Source of the DNA: Epiperipatus broadwayi | Taxonomy: Eukaryota; Onychophora; Udeonychophora; Euonychophora; Peripatidae | DNA: 64,000 nucleotides | Assembly (NCBI GenBank): GCA_028023455.1 | Contig: JAQFVV010000031.1 | Span: 8,174,093 to 8,238,092, forward strand | Direction of reading: 5' to 3' | Part shown: in pieces, positions 12,881 through 26,079 of the stretch | Layout of the letters: every line of letters starts with the position of its first letter | Numbering within the stretch: the first letter of the stretch is position 1 | Position numbers and translations under genes: made by a program | Notes under the pieces: model-generated | The model's database searches: none | Told to the model about the DNA's origin: nothing | The model's input: only the letters and a program-made list of their open reading frames with translations

Positions 12881-15587
12881 GCTTGTCCCCAAAAGAGGGT
12901 TATTGTCTTGTATTTTTCAGTGATGATGATCACATTTATAAGCATTGGAAATCCCATGAGAGAGGATCATGCTTTCCTGGAGTGTTTTCCTGTTCCCAGA
13001 TACACTGTAGACAAGGTCCAGGTATCTTAGTTTCTGCCTCAAAGTTAGGTATTTTTGAAAGCCACCACATTCTTTTCCAGCTCTGAGGAGCTTATTATTT
13101 TTATATTTTAGCCTATCATTCATGATGACTTAATGCTAATTCCACCACAGTAGGTGATGTTGCATTTGTTTTAGATTAGTGATGACAAGATATGTGTGTT
13201 TGAGGAACTTTGTTTCTTCAGGTAGTAATAGCTATTTTTAATGCTCATAGGTATATCAATGTTTGAATTGTGTTGATATGATAGTTTTATCATTCACAAG
13301 CTAACCAACAATAAGTTCTATTTATTTTTAAGAATGTTAAATATATGCATATGGTATAAGTGGCAATTCACACATACTAATTTTAATATTTTCATCCAGA
13401 GTTTCGCCGCTGAATTTGTAAGTCTGTTACATTGTTAAATTTTAAAACATTGAGGGTAATAGTTTTATGTGGACTAAATTTATTTAAAAGAGTATAACTG
13501 ATCTCTGATGAGTGAATGTCCCATACATTTAATTTAGTTTAATTTTAAAATTAGCTTAGTCTGTTTTAAATATATCACTAGCTATAATATTAGTTATGTC
13601 AGTGTAACTAGTGGTGATATTTTTCAAAAATATGCTGAATATGCTTATTACAGCTTAGCGTTTGTTAAGCTCAGGATTATAAAGTTAAGCTTAGGGTTTC
13701 AAATACAAACCTAGTTGTGTGTGTTATTCTGATTACTAGAAGACACCATAATGTTATAAATTATTTTAATTAAAAAAAAGTAGTAGTGTGCTTATTAAAT
13801 ACAGACATTATAATTAAAGTTTAAAAGTTTTTCTTTTAAAAAAATCTCTAATTGTTAAAAGAGATTAAAATTGAATAGCCTTTGCCTGCTATTATGTATA
13901 ACTATTATTTGATTGATTTATTTATCAGAATAAACAAGGTAAAATAGTTTTAAGAGGAATAATCAAAAATAGTAGTTAAAAAAAAATTGTATACTAATGT
14001 AAACCGAATAAAATTGTTAAAAGTCAAAATACTTGTATTAGGTCCCAGTGCGATATTGGCAATGTTTGTATTCTATTTAATTTGTAAGCATTTCTTATTA
14101 TTCTTAATAAACCAAATTAGTATTATTTCAAAAAGTTTTGTTTTGTTTGTTTTACTTTTATATGAAAATATTATTGTCTTGGGTTTCCAGTTCACAAAAT
14201 CTTAAGTTTCCAAAGTTTATTAAATCTTTAATTCAAAAGTTCACAAATATATCATAAAGTTAATTAAATATATGTGACATTAATTTTAAAATTATAAAGC
14301 CATGCTAAAGTAAGTGATTCTTAGATTGAATCACAATAACAGATAATTGCATTATATCAGATACTTAATTAAATGCTTAATTAAAAGTTTATTTTTAAAT
14401 TATCAGTATATCTTCTCAGAATAAAGATTATGCAATATGAGATTAAGAATATTAGTATTTCAGAAGAATATTTTTAGTTACCATTATTTTAAAAACTGCA
14501 TATTATCTTATATTAACTGCACATTATCTATCATTATTTTAAACCTTATATGTTTAAAGAATTTTAATCCATCTGCATTTGAGGTCTTGAGTAGGTTGGC
14601 TGTGAGTAGGGGAAAGGCATAAAAAATACCCTTGTCCTTTCCTTGCTCGAGTAATGTCTTGGATAATAGGCCATTATTAGTTTAAATTTAAATTGATTCA
14701 TTAAATTTGTGAATTAATATTTGTTTTGTTTATTATTTTAAGATTGAATATAATATAGTTATTCTATGGTCAGCTAAGATATCACTCATTTGTTTTATTC
14801 ACCCAGCAATTATTTTATAGGCAACTTAACCTTTAATTTTGCACAAGAGTTTTAGTTTTAGAATCCCTGAGGTTATTTACTCTTGTTGCCTTGTTAGATA
14901 TAATTTAGTAAGATAATCTTCCACAATCAAGGTATCATTATTCTTATTCAGAGTGTGTGTGATCTGTTGATAGGACTATTCTAATCACTATTAACTAATG
15001 ATTTTAAATAATCTTTTGTATGGTTTTGTAGTAGAGTATTAGTATACCCTAATAGTTATAGTTGCATTAGTATTGGATTTGGTCTCTATCTGATTATACA
15101 TCTCTGAATCATCATCATCTCTTTTCTTAAATTTTATTGTAACCCCACTGAGCCGAGTCATTAAGAGTCTCTCATTTCATCTCATCTCATTTCATTTATT
15201 TCATATCATTTCTCATCTCTCTTTCACATTTCTTCTATCATCTCATCCATTTCAAATCATTTATGTCATTTCTTCTTCTCTTCCATCTCTCTCTCCACCA
15301 CGTATCATTTCTTGTTTCTTTCGTTCTTTTCATCTTTTTTTCTTTTCTCTTTCTTCCAATTATCATCTTTCTCTCTAATTCCATTTCTAATCTTTTTTTA
15401 TTTCTTTCATTTCTTTTCCTCTTTTCTTTTCTCTCTCTTTCATTATTATCATCTTTCTCTCCATAATTCCATTGCTAGATCTTTTCATCTTTTCTTCTTT
15501 TCTCTCTCTCATTTTATTGTCTTCTTCTTTTCCTTTTCTTTTCATTTCACTTTCCCTCCTCTTTCTCTCTCTCTTTTCTTTTTGGTT

Positions 15588-15590
<3 letters not shown>
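12881..15590 (+). repeat. LTR-like non-coding repeat, copy a
   Basis: The sequence parallels 47,690-50,455 in direct orientation. Anchors: a segment containing GCCTCAAAGTTAGGTATTT (about 13,036) with GCCTCAGATATAGGTATTT (47,726); CTCTGAGGAGC at 13,081 and 47,774; a CACCCT/ACCCTTGTC segment near 14,620 with 49,195 and also 46,535. It ends GGTTACA at 15,584-15,590 against a TA tract, like the 50.45-kb copy. No coding capacity. Interpreted as the right-hand portion of an LTR-type repeat; family unknown. Confidence 0.6.
15165..15580. repeat. Pyrimidine-rich TTTC/ATTTC low-complexity tract
   Basis: Over 400 bases almost exclusively T and C on the plus strand with recurring CATTTC and CTCTCT words. 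It sits near the 3' end of repeat copy a. Long phenylalanine/serine-rich frames here are compositional artefacts. Confidence 0.9.

Positions 15591-15674
<84 letters not shown>
15591..15674. repeat. (AT)n microsatellite
   Basis: About 84 bases of alternating AT directly following GGTTACA. Confidence 0.95.
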
Positions 15675-15676
<2 letters not shown>

Positions 15677-16946
15677 TTAAAAGCCAATCAACATAGACAA
15701 TTTCAATATCAATAACAATCAACAATTTCAAACTGTTGTCAGAGTAACCTCTTTTTAACAATAAAGATGTTATTCCTAAACAAAAGGTGGAATACAACCT
15801 TTATTAATGGTTTGGTATATTTTTATAAACACTAAACATTGCAATTTGACCACCAAGATTGAAACTATAAATACAAAGAAGTTTAAATAAATCTCTTTAA
15901 ACAGTTAAATATATCCTGTTCTCAATGTAGACTACTAAACAGTCAATTATAACAGTACAAATTGCAATTATAATTTTCAAATTGCACCCAATGTATTACT
16001 TATATATTGTAACATGCTAATCTGTCAATGCTCAATCAATGATCAATATAATCTGAATAAAATCTAGTTCAATCCAGTTCACCATTTTGTAATGAACTAT
16101 AGACAATAATATGGGATAATAATATAAAAAGAAACCTTACTATGCCTAAGAATTGATACATCATCTGCAACAATTTAGATTTAGCCTAAATTTCTAATGT
16201 CATTTTATAAAAGCCCTAAAATTTACTTGGCATTTTGTATTAATTATCACTTGTGCATGATCATCATCGGCTAGCATTGGGTAACTACGTTGTCACAATA
16301 ATAATGAATTTTGATTTCACTACTTCTCTACCTTTGTTTAATTAACATTTTTCACAAAGAAGTGGCCTCAAGGCTGATATTCTTTATCACTAAGCAAAAC
16401 ATGCATTAACAAAGTGACAGTAATAACCTGTATACAATGATCTAACTTGAGCATTGGTCCTATTAGGCACTAACAATATTTCCCACATATGAGCATCCAA
16501 TTGTCAACTACAGTACTCTATTTGTTCATTAACATAATAATAATTAAACAAACAAAATGAAGTGCTATATTTAAACCTCTTTTCTATCTGATATTTCAAG
16601 TTAAATTTTGAACGTACAAAAATCAAATTGAATATCTAAAAATATTGGGTATACCTTCAGACAAGAGCTTAAATAATCAGTGAATGAATCTCTCAGAGCC
16701 TTTCATTGCCCTTCATTGCATAAATTCTATTATATATATATATGCCATTTCTGATTTAAAATAGAATATAAACCCTTTTAATAAAAAGATACATAAATAC
16801 AAATATAAAAAAACATACCATAGGTAAAAGTCTGTCCATTTCATTCACCAACTATTGATCCATTGTAGCTTCTTTGTTTTCCATCCTAAAATATAGAGAT
16901 GGATTTATTTCCTTGAATAGAGAGGTTTCCTTATATATATATATAT
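15675..16946. other. AT-rich non-coding stretch between TA tracts
   Basis: No gene seen. Bounded on the left by the 15.6-kb TA tract and on the right by a TA run ending at 16,946; a minor TA run occurs at 16,731-16,742. Texture suggests an antisense LTR-like repeat, but no clear partner was identified. Confidence 0.35.
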
Positions 16947-18835
16947 TGTAATGGGAGAAAGATCTTTGAGATTTGCATATACTGACCCTGGGGGCGCCAC
17001 TAGTCCGAAAATAGGAACTAGACATTTATTTTAGGGTGGACAGGATATGCGAATCAAAAGGCACCGAACTACACTCAGGGAGGAACAAGATATTTTAAAT
17101 ATTATTTAGACAGTTGAGAAATCAAAGCACAAAGACAAATGTCAGCCAAATTAAGTTTAAACAATTTATTAATTTTATTAAAAGTTGTGCAATAGAGTGA
17201 AGACCTCTAGCCACGAATATAAAGGTGACTTATGTTAACATACGCATATTTACCAGAGAGTGCACAAGAGTATGACAAACATGAAGGCATAAAACATTTT
17301 GGCAGCAAAATTATCTCATTTAAAATAGAAGAAATGGTTAGGAAAATATCTTTCTGCTGGCCAGTTGTAAAATTACAAAACAAACAACAACTTTAGCTTC
17401 CTGAATCAGGGATAATAAAACAGTTACTGCCCCGCCAGAAATCAATGTAACCAGCACGAACGTCCGAGCAGTAATATTCTAATTACTGTCATTAAAACGC
17501 TGCAAGACTGCTGCACATAATACTACATTCAAAGTAAATGTGGTTGATCTCACTTACAAGACAGCAAAAGATATTTGATTACGATCTTACGTAATCCAGA
17601 AAGAAATGATTACTTTCAGACAACCTGAAGAAATAACTTAACAAATAGCCAGCAAAAAAATTTTGTTGTTTGCACAAAAAGCGCAAACGAAACATGCTTA
17701 AAGATTCCTTATTTTACAACTAAGGGCAGGTGAATAAATAAAGACTATGAAAACTGCCAATGCATTTTGTAATAGTTAACAAAATAATCAGGTATATATT
17801 AAACATATAAAATACAATCTCTTAATGCACCCTCTGATAAACGAAAATTGCAAACAAACTTGGAATATTAAAACTAAGATTCCAAGACACACTTTAAATA
17901 CTAGAAAAAAGTACATACAGATAATAAATAATTAAAAAAAACAATTAATACCATTTTAAACATATTTGTCATTAGATTGAGTGGAGATTTAATTAAATGC
18001 AATTTATTTACCCTGGCTAGAATAGAAAAAAGTTTAGCTTACGGTAAAGCAGAGTCCTAGTGATTTGGTGACGAGTGCATACTTTTGATAATAGTTCATC
18101 TTTCAGGTCCTTTGACAGGTAGAGGCAGTGTTTATTTTAGAGGTTCACGGCATGACTAAAGAAGAGCCGGCAGGCATGGGTCCATCCTTTGTTTAAATTA
18201 GCCAGACATCCTAATGATGGCAAAACTCACAGCGGTGGATTTTGACATCTTGCACAGCAACGAAGTTTGTCAATAATTATTTAAGTTTTTAGTAGGAATT
18301 AAATGTCCAAACACCTACTCACAATGGTATCTCTTTGCAGGCTATAATCCAAGTGTATATGTAATAATGAATCTCTTCTCTCTCCAAAAATTGGTGGGCT
18401 ATCCTTGCCTCGCTACATTTCCCATGCAAAACTTTCATTAATGTCCATTCTATATTGCAGGCAGGGCAAATATTAATTTCCCGCTCAATCTAATTTAAGA
18501 CTTCCAACCAGGGATAATTGAAACAAAAATGAGAAATACAAAACTAAATCTCCGCTTTTTAGAATTAACCTTAAAAATAATTACAATAAAAGCAACAGGA
18601 ATATATAATTAGCAAGCTTGCCTGTTTTTAATCAAATTGATTAAAATAGACGGTGAAAGTAAACTATTTTACAATCAATTTTATAAACATTAAAGAATCT
18701 ATTTTAAAATTTAAATGCGTATGTGTTTTAAATAATAATAAAAAATTGAGCATTAGACATTTAATGAAAATGAAGTTGTTTTCCCTTTTTAATTTTAGTA
18801 ATAAAACAATTGAATCGGAAATCAATCCAGCTCAA
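16947..18835. repeat. Possible LTR-like element beginning TGTAATGGGAG
   Basis: It starts TGTAATGGGAGAAAG immediately after a TA run and ends CCAGCTCA immediately before another (18,836-18,848). TG...CA ends and TA flanks suit an LTR, but no second copy was found in the window, and no open frame or domain is visible. A GGGGGCGCC word near 16,990 is unusually GC-rich for the region. Confidence 0.35.
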
Positions 18836-18992
18836 TATATATATATATAAATTATTAATCAATGTCTGTATTCCAATTATAATAAAATATATATAATTAT
18901 TCAAAACAATACAATAATTAATACAGTAACAATATTTTAAACAAATATATACCAATTTAATAGAAGTACTTTCAACTATCTATGTAGTCGTT

Positions 18993-19660
18993 GTCAACTA
19001 GACTCAAATTGTATTAGAAAAAACCGTTACAAATGTAAACAAAGCAATACTCATACATCAATTTTCCCACAATTCATTAATTTTTATATTGGCTTCTTCT
19101 ATTTATCAACTGTTGCTTTTCACTTTTTATTAACATAGCTTCTTTAATTTTCTTTATTATTATTTCTTTCAATACACAGAATTTTAACTTTATTAAAATC
19201 AAAATCAAAACCATAATTACATGTTACATTATGATCAAAAAATACTGATGGTGATACATCATCATTTCTAACATTCTCTTTCTTGATTTTTGCACTCATT
19301 TATATAATAACAAATGCTCCCTTGATCTTTTCTCCAATGTACATCGAGATTCCCCAATATACCTTTCCACAAAAACATACATTTGTTTTATATAAGCGGT
19401 GCAAAATCAAGACAAGAGAATGTTAGAAATGATGATGTATCACCATCGTATTTTGATCATAATGTACTGTAATTATGGTTTTGATTTTGATTTTAAGTTA
19501 AAATTCTGTGTATTGAAAGAAATAATAATAAGCAAAATTAAAACTATGTTAATAAAAGTGAGCAACAGTTGATAAATGACAGACAATATAAAAATTAATT
19601 GTGGGAAAGATGTATGATGTGCTTTGTTATTTGTAGCGGTTTTCATTTAGTCTAGTTGAC
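18993..19660. repeat. Inverted pair of Penelope-like 3' fragments
   Basis: Left arm 18,993-19,295 and right arm 19,400-19,660 are inverted copies around a ~104-bp spacer, with outer ends GTCAACTAGAC and its complement. Both arms contain the same protein-coding remnant of a PLE GIY-YIG domain, described separately. The right arm has more small deletions. This is one of three places where PLE 3' ends occur as inverted pairs. Confidence 0.75.
19080..19390 (-). pseudogene. Penelope-like GIY-YIG endonuclease C-terminal remnant
   Basis: Minus-strand translation gives a YIG half-motif, KQMYVFVERYIGESRCTLEKR, trimmed here to its diagnostic part ERYIGESRCTLEKR, at about 19,320-19,390. After a shift it continues with SPSVFFDHNVTCNYGFDFDF and KVKILCIERNNN, matching the order YIG...R...H...DF...VKIL..ER of PLE endonucleases. 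The preceding GIY half and the RT are missing. A second copy of the C-terminal part lies inverted at 19,400-19,540. It is a different PLE family from the 30-34 kb copies, whose corresponding motif is VYIGQSS. Frameshifts make it non-functional. Confidence 0.7.
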
Positions 19661-19691
19661 AAAATATTACCATAGTGTATTAAATGTATTG

Positions 19692-19696
<5 letters not shown>

Positions 19697-19765
<69 letters not shown>
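19697..19765. repeat. (TA)n microsatellite at 5' edge of the LTR element
   Basis: About 69 bases of alternating TA, immediately followed by TGTGACC, the start of the 5' LTR. Confidence 0.95.
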
Positions 19766-19768
<3 letters not shown>

Positions 19769-22374
19769 GACCTTCCAGGTTGGCACCAGGAAGAAATGTG
19801 GGAAGTTCACATTTGTGCTAACAATGGCTAAAGATAGTTATCTGAGAAAAATGAATTGAGATGTAATTTGCTAGTTAAAAATAGCAGTTAAAAAATTAAA
19901 ACTTTAAGTGTGTACTGATTGGTAGAGTTTTGGATTATATGTGTTTGGTAGTAGAAGAGGAGGATGCACAATATTAGGGATGTTTATATGTAGTAGAAAA
20001 ATTTACATGTCATAATAAGCAGATACATAGATATATTATTAATTAGAATTTTCTTTCCTATATTTTATTTATTATTTACTAATTATGTATTGTTCATAAT
20101 CTTATACTTAAAAATGATAAAGATTATTTGTATATTGGTGAATAACATTTATAAATTAATATTTGATATTTAATTTTTTTTATTATTATGTTTATTCCAT
20201 TCAAATATTGTATTGTTAAAATTTTATAAGCAAAAATTCTGGCACATTTCCAAAGTTGATTGTAATAAAAAAAAACACAGAGGGCATGAGTGAAGAAAGA
20301 CATAGAGTTTAAAACTTGAAGGAAAGTAAAAAAAAAAAGTTCCAAGGAAGAAGATGTAAAAAAAAAAAACTTAAAAGAATCAATAACTCTCTAAGAGTAT
20401 TAGAACAAATATAAAAAAACATCGCAAGGATTCTAATAATATACCTGTAGAGAATTTTTGTTATTATACTACTGGAATGATATAAAAATGAGGAGATAAA
20501 CAACCCCCCCTCCAGTGGGATACCAGTCTCCAAATTTCTGCCAAACGATGGTCCATATTCACTACCTTTAAAATGCCTGGATGATATGTAAGCTAAATAA
20601 TTATGATTTATTTTAAAGTATTACCAAAGCTAAATAATATTAAAATGGCAAAATTGTTTAAAATAAAGCTAGCTAAAATTTTCTTATTACACGCTATAAT
20701 TAAACGCTTGATTTTCAATTTTAAGAATTTTCTATCAATATTCTACAAAATAAAATTTAAAATGAAAAAGTTTATCTATTTAATCTTATATCAAGAAGAT
20801 AATTTTATACTGTATAACTTTGCTATTCATGCATATATAACAAAATAATTCCAATGCATGCAAATGTCATTTATCATGCTTATAACAGGATTCTAGGATA
20901 AAAAAAGACTACTGTCATTCTTAACAAACTATGCTTTAAAAATCGGATAGACATTTTTTTAATGTTATAATTTACTGGTGTCTTTAAAATTGATATGAAT
21001 GTTTCTTTCAACTTTCAATTTTGTTTAAAAAAAACTTAACATGTAATGATGAGATATTGATAAGTATTTTCGTTATTGATTACAACAGATGTATAACCAA
21101 TTTTTTAAATTTGTTTTTTGTTTTCTTTTAAAAAAACAAAACAATGTAACTTCATATCATTATAATATGATAATCTATTATTTTGTATGATCTAGAAATT
21201 ATATTATAGGTGATTATAGATATTCGGATGTGTGTGTGATGCTATAAATTATTATTTTAAAAAATTGTATTTATTATGCTTCAATTTTGTTAATGAAGTT
21301 TATTTAAAAAAAAATAAAGAATTAAAACCTTGTCTGTTATAAGTTCATTATATAGGAAGTATATTGAATGTAAGTTGGAGGTAGAAATGGTCAAGGGACA
21401 ATTAGATTATTTAGATTGAGTTTGGAGATATTATTTAACCCTCACGTATATAAGTATAAGTATAAGTGTTTGGTTATTGTTTTCCCTGCCTTTCTTTATT
21501 TTGATTAGTTAATGTTAGATGATTTACACTGATTATAACAGATAAGTGTTGTATAAATTTTTATAATATGTATAAAAGATGATTGATTTATGGCATCATC
21601 CAAGTTTTATAAATAAGCTAATAAAAAGTATGTTTTAAAAATACATCATATTTAAGATAATATAAAAGCACACATATTCGAAAATATATGATTCATATAT
21701 TAAATATTAGTCAATTTTGGTTTTACTGTAGAAGAAATATAATTGGTTAGAAAGGTGCATAAAATAATATTTTTTATTATTATTATTTATTTTGTCTTTT
21801 ATTTTATTTTTAATAAATGTTTTATTTAATTATTAGCCCATATGAATTGCTTGATTACGTTCGATTCTCCATTTCCACACACACACACATATATGGTTAA
21901 CATAGCATAGCCCTAAAATATATAGATTTGCCAGTAGAAGTCAATTTATTTAATCTATCTGGAGATGATAAATCACCATATTACACTGCTAATAATATAT
22001 TCTACTTTGCTTAGAATAGGTGGTGATGTGGATAAAAAGATACCCGATCCTCATCATTATCTATCTTATATTAAATATGATAATTGATAATTTTGCAATA
22101 GTTTTATAATTAAATAAATGTGTGGCATATGATTAAATTAGTGTTACAGAATTGTTATTAATAAATGTTTTATTACTCTCATTTGCATCCTATATGAAAA
22201 CCATGTGCTATAACCTCAAGTGAGCTAAGCCATAGAATAATTACAATATAAGAATCTTTTAAATAAGTTTAAAAGCAATTTACAATTATAAATTTTATTC
22301 TATCTTGTATAGAATTGGTGCCTGGGCATTTATAAATTTAATAATGTAAACACGTGAAGAGAGCAGAGGTTACA
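19766..22374 (+). repeat. 5' LTR
   Basis: It begins TGTGACCTTCCAGGTTGG and ends GCAGAGGTTACA. The whole length is paralleled by 26,093-28,672, including the segments around 20,278 (ACACAGAGGGCATGAGTGAA), 21,443 (CTCACGTATATAAG) and 22,310 (GTATAGAATTGGTGCCTG). Confidence 0.85.
21447..21454 (+). promoter_or_regulatory. Candidate TATA box in 5' LTR
   Basis: TATATAAG preceded by CCCTCACG and conserved at the same place in the 3' LTR (27,751). Conservation between LTRs and the short GC-richer context favour a core promoter; no start site is known. Confidence 0.45.
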
Positions 22375-23127
22375 GGGTGGATTAAGTGGCTGCCCAATCA
22401 AGGGGCCCTATTTAATTAACGCTCATATCCTGTAGAATATTTATCTTTTGTTGGTTAATAGGGTTAAGTGGCTTGCCTAACGTGAATGGCATGACATTTA
22501 TGGATTACATGGTTGCACAATGATTGGTGATTGATTCATCTTTGTTCATATATGTATTTTGTTCTTTATGGGTGATTATATATTATACATTTTATTTTAA
22601 GTGGTGACTAACGTGGACGGCTTGATATATACATAGAGGCCACAGCTGTCATGGGTTTAAATGGATGTCCAATCATGGGATCTTGATTACTTAAGTCCCA
22701 TATCTTGTAGAGTGTTTATATTTTGTTGATATATATTGTCATATACCTGAGATGAGAGGTAATCCAGTGCCATTAGAATTACTTTATTCCTGTTTTAAAT
22801 ATACAGTTATTGCAAAATTGGTTCCAAAATAGAATCAAGTTGGCAGTTTTCTTATTCAAGGATTTTTTTTATATCAATCTGGAAGATTAATAGAAATGTT
22901 TGATAAAATGGAACTAGGGGTAAATGGAGCATTAATTAGAGTTTGAAATAAGCTAATACCTGAAAGATGTGTAGTAGATATATGAAGGTCAGATGTATAG
23001 TTTAAAAAAAAAAAAACATTTTTTTTTGTTTATGTGAAATAAATAAATACAGCCATGAAACAGCTTAGTTTCAAATTTTAAAGCTATATAAATATCACAA
23101 CTTATAGTAAATGTTAAAGTTGATAAC

Positions 23128-23165
<38 letters not shown>

Positions 23166-24355
23166 GTATATCAAGCGGGGAAGGTTACAATATATATATA
23201 TCTTTTGCTTATCAATTAAATATAGTACTGATGCTAGACCAACATAGAATTATTGATAGTATTAAATTATAAAGTGTTAATATTGTTCATATCTGGAACA
23301 CTTCTGTTATAGAAAGTCTATAATTGTGAAGATTAAATAGCATACTTGATTGTTGGCGTTTTGTTGGTTTTATTGCAAGTTTTGGTGAAGGATGGAGAGT
23401 TTCTGTTATTGTCTTAAGTATATGGTGTAACCCAAATTATGATATCAGTTATTAATTATCATGAAGCAGTTAACAGTAGTCCTGCCATCATTTTGCCTCT
23501 AAGTCTCCAGAGAGAGCAAGGCATAGTTCTTTGTAATATATATGTAATATTTCTCTCTAAGACTCCCAAAGATGAGCAAGACAATATTTTATAAGTAGTA
23601 GCCTCTACGACTCGGATGTAAGCAGGGCATTGTGATTGTGTTTGTAGTAAAATATTATGGGTTGTGGTAGCTTAGAGTGACTAAAGTGGGATGACCATCA
23701 GTGTTCATGGACCATTGTATGTTTTGAGAGCAGTGATGGAATTCTTTTATCTATTTCAAAATTGTGAACTGATGATAATTCTTTTGGCTGTCAGTATCTG
23801 TTGGATTTTTGGAAGAATGAATGAATATATAACTTGAATATATAGCTCATTCTTAAAAGGCTATATTCTATATTCTTATGCAAAGGTTGGCATTTACCAT
23901 ATTTAATTAAAAAATTATATATCAATTGTCATAGTAAATGCATGTCATCATTAATTTTATTTTGGTTATATTTTTTGGGGGGTTATAAATGCTGGTTATA
24001 ATATTTGAATGCACCCAACACAGCAAAAAAATAAATGAACATGTTTAAATCGTTTGGTCTTTTATCAGTTATTTGAATTGGTGAAGTTTGTAATATAACT
24101 ATAGTGGATCATATAAAATTTAATCAATAATTTTAGTTTTGTTTAGATTAATATTATCTAGTGAAAACTTAATGTCTTCTTGCCTATGTGTGTATGGAAA
24201 ATCGAACATTATATGGGAAAATAAAATTGTGGAAATCTTATGTCATTTGGGTAGTGATGGTGAATTTGAATTGTTGATTTAGTGGAGGTTGGAGCTGGTA
24301 AATCTTATTTTCTTAAGTAATATTAATAAATTTTTAAGAGATTATAAAATGAAAG
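22375..24355 (+). other. LTR-element leader, non-coding, with internal repeats
   Basis: It follows the 5' LTR with GGGTGGATTAAGTGGC; the TGG is where a primer-binding site would start, but I cannot match it to a tRNA. A segment at 22,366-22,460 recurs imperfectly at 22,635-22,730 (shared words GTCCAATCATGGG/GCCCAATCAAGGG and CATATC.TGTAGA). A TA tract at 23,131-23,162 and AAGGTTACA plus a TA run at 23,181-23,201 mark an old nested element end. No open frame. Confidence 0.5.
23131..23201. repeat. Two TA tracts around a short GGTTACA-ending remnant
   Basis: (TA)n at 23,131-23,162, then about 27 bases ending GGGGAAGGTTACA (to 23,189), then another TA run. The remnant looks like the last bases of an LTR-like element plus a purine-rich tract. 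Confidence 0.5.
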
Positions 24356-25085
24356 AGTTTAGTTTATACGATAGTTTGGGTGGGTCTCAAGAGACACCAT
24401 CTCCAGACATTGTTGTGATGTTAATCAGGAAATGAAGTTATAGATATGTCCTATGGAGAGTCTGATAGGATGAGCGATACTATCCCTCAGACTCTAGATG
24501 GTGATATGTCAATGTTATTAAAAAATATATTAACAGACCTAAAAGAATTAAATTCTGGTCAAGTAAGATTAGAATCTGGTCGAGTAGAGGATAGAGAAAA
24601 ATCAGAAGAGATGTCTGATTAGAGTCTGGTCGAGTAGAAGATAGAGAAAGGTCAAAAAAGATGCAAGCAGAATTAAAATCAGAATTAAAAGAGATAAAGT
24701 TGAATCAAGATAAGTCAGAGGAAATGATATTACAAATAAAATTGGAAGTTTCAGAAATGAAGTTAGAAATGGTAGAAATAAATGCTAGTATAATTAGGCA
24801 GATGCAAGTTGTGGAGATGAAAGTAAAAAGTTAGGAATCAGAGATAGCAATAGAAATAAAATTGAGTCAAAATAAATCAGAGGATAGAATAGTTGAAATA
24901 AAATCAGAAATGTCAGAGATAAAATTAGAAGTGAAATTAGAAACAAAGCTAGAAGCAAGGTTAGAAATACCCAAAATGAAGCTAGAAATGGAAGAGGATA
25001 TAAAAGATCAGGTAATCAAATCAGTATTGTTAGAGACAAGTGTTAAGAATCCCCTTCAGAAATTTAAAATATCTGATGATGATTG
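24356..25085 (+). pseudogene. Gag-like coiled-coil remnant of the LTR element
   Basis: An ATG at 24,356 opens a frame beginning MKEFSLYDSLGGSQE that is soon broken. A shifted frame gives SGQVRLESGRVEDREKSEE, and from 24,862 a 74-residue frame is rich in KSEMSEIKLEVKLE-type heptads, predicted to form a coiled coil. Runs of degenerate repeats rich in E, K, I and S across 24,560-25,080 look internally duplicated. Position after the leader in an LTR element and the acidic/basic coiled-coil character fit a Gag, but no major homology motif or zinc knuckle is visible, so the assignment rests on context. At least three stops or frameshifts make it non-functional. Confidence 0.5.
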
Positions 25086-26079
25086 AATAGTGCTGTTTAA
25101 GGAAGAAAATCAGCAGACTGTTAAACTAGTTAGTAAAAATATTAGTTTAGCCAAAGAAGAGTTAAGGGCATATTAAACTCAGAGAAATAGGGGACCAAGA
25201 ACTGGAATTAGACAGAAATAAGAGTGTGGATATATTTGAAGATATTAAAGAGTCTTGATAGGAATAAAGATTAGTGAATTCATATATGTAGAAATAATTT
25301 CTCTAAGCATTAAATGTCTAGAAATTTTAAAAAACAAATTAATAAAATTTATTCATATTTCAGGCAATAAATTACAAAATAAAAGTAGAAGTACAGTCTC
25401 TGAATGTATTTGTAAGTACTTAAATTGGGACATGAAGATGAGTAGTCACAGAAAAGTATTGTATGGAGATGTCATATGTATAGTATCTAATATAGAGCAT
25501 ATGATAAAGGGTTTTATTTATGTTGGAAATGTTGATTAAATAAAGATTAAATGTAAAATGAAGATTATGAAGGAATTTGATATGAATTCTTTTAGGAAAA
25601 TTATTAAACCAGAGAGAGATTTAGGAAAGGATAAGATCAAAATCAAACGAGTAATGGAATAATTATGTAATATAAATCTTCTTAAGAAAGTGAAGAATAA
25701 AGTAAGATATATTAAAAAGTTTAGAGTTAAATCTAGTAAAGTGAAAGTGAAATCTTGTAGGAAAAAAGTTGTTAGAAGAAAGGAGATCAAGAATATAAAC
25801 ACAAGGTTTAAAGTTATCTATAATGCTCGTAGTTTGATGTCATTTCCTGCAAGACATGATTAATAAAAGTTATATTGTTCAATATATAATTTAGTTATTT
25901 GTTTTGTTTATTTAATGTTGCTAAATATAATAGAAACAAGTAGTTGTAAAAGCATTAAATGTTTTATTGTTTTATGTTTATTTGAGAAACATAATTTTTT
26001 AATTGAGAAATGATCTTAATGTAAAATTTGATGTGCTATTAATATTGATTGTTGTTTATCCAATTCAATTTTCTTTCAT
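25086..26079 (+). other. Downstream remnant of the LTR element's internal region
   Basis: Broken short frames. One, around 25,560-25,860 plus, is very basic (RKIIKPERDLGKDKIKIK, then later VKSCRKKVVRRKEIKNI) and ends in two stops before an A/T-rich stretch leading to the polypurine tract. It could be a nucleic-acid-binding Gag tail or a degraded pol end; no catalytic motif is recognisable. Confidence 0.35.

Noticed and set aside
12883-13123. Short overlapping frames on both strands
   Set aside because: They lie in a repeat shared with 47.7 kb where the frames are not conserved.
13500-13530. CTGATGAG as a hammerhead box
   Set aside because: No GAAA box or pairing helices follow at suitable distance.
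15263-15797. Open frames rich in Phe, Ser, Tyr-Ile
   Set aside because: Produced by the pyrimidine-rich tract and the TA tract; no domain.
20603-20848. Small basic open frame in the 5' LTR
   Set aside because: The corresponding part of the 3' LTR has lost the frame, so it is not under coding constraint.
23765-23800. CTGATGATAATTC as a hammerhead box
   Set aside because: No GAAA and no stem I or III pairing.
24862-25086. Host coiled-coil gene
   Set aside because: The frame lies inside the LTR element between leader and polypurine tract, with broken in-register extensions on both sides; a gag remnant is more likely.
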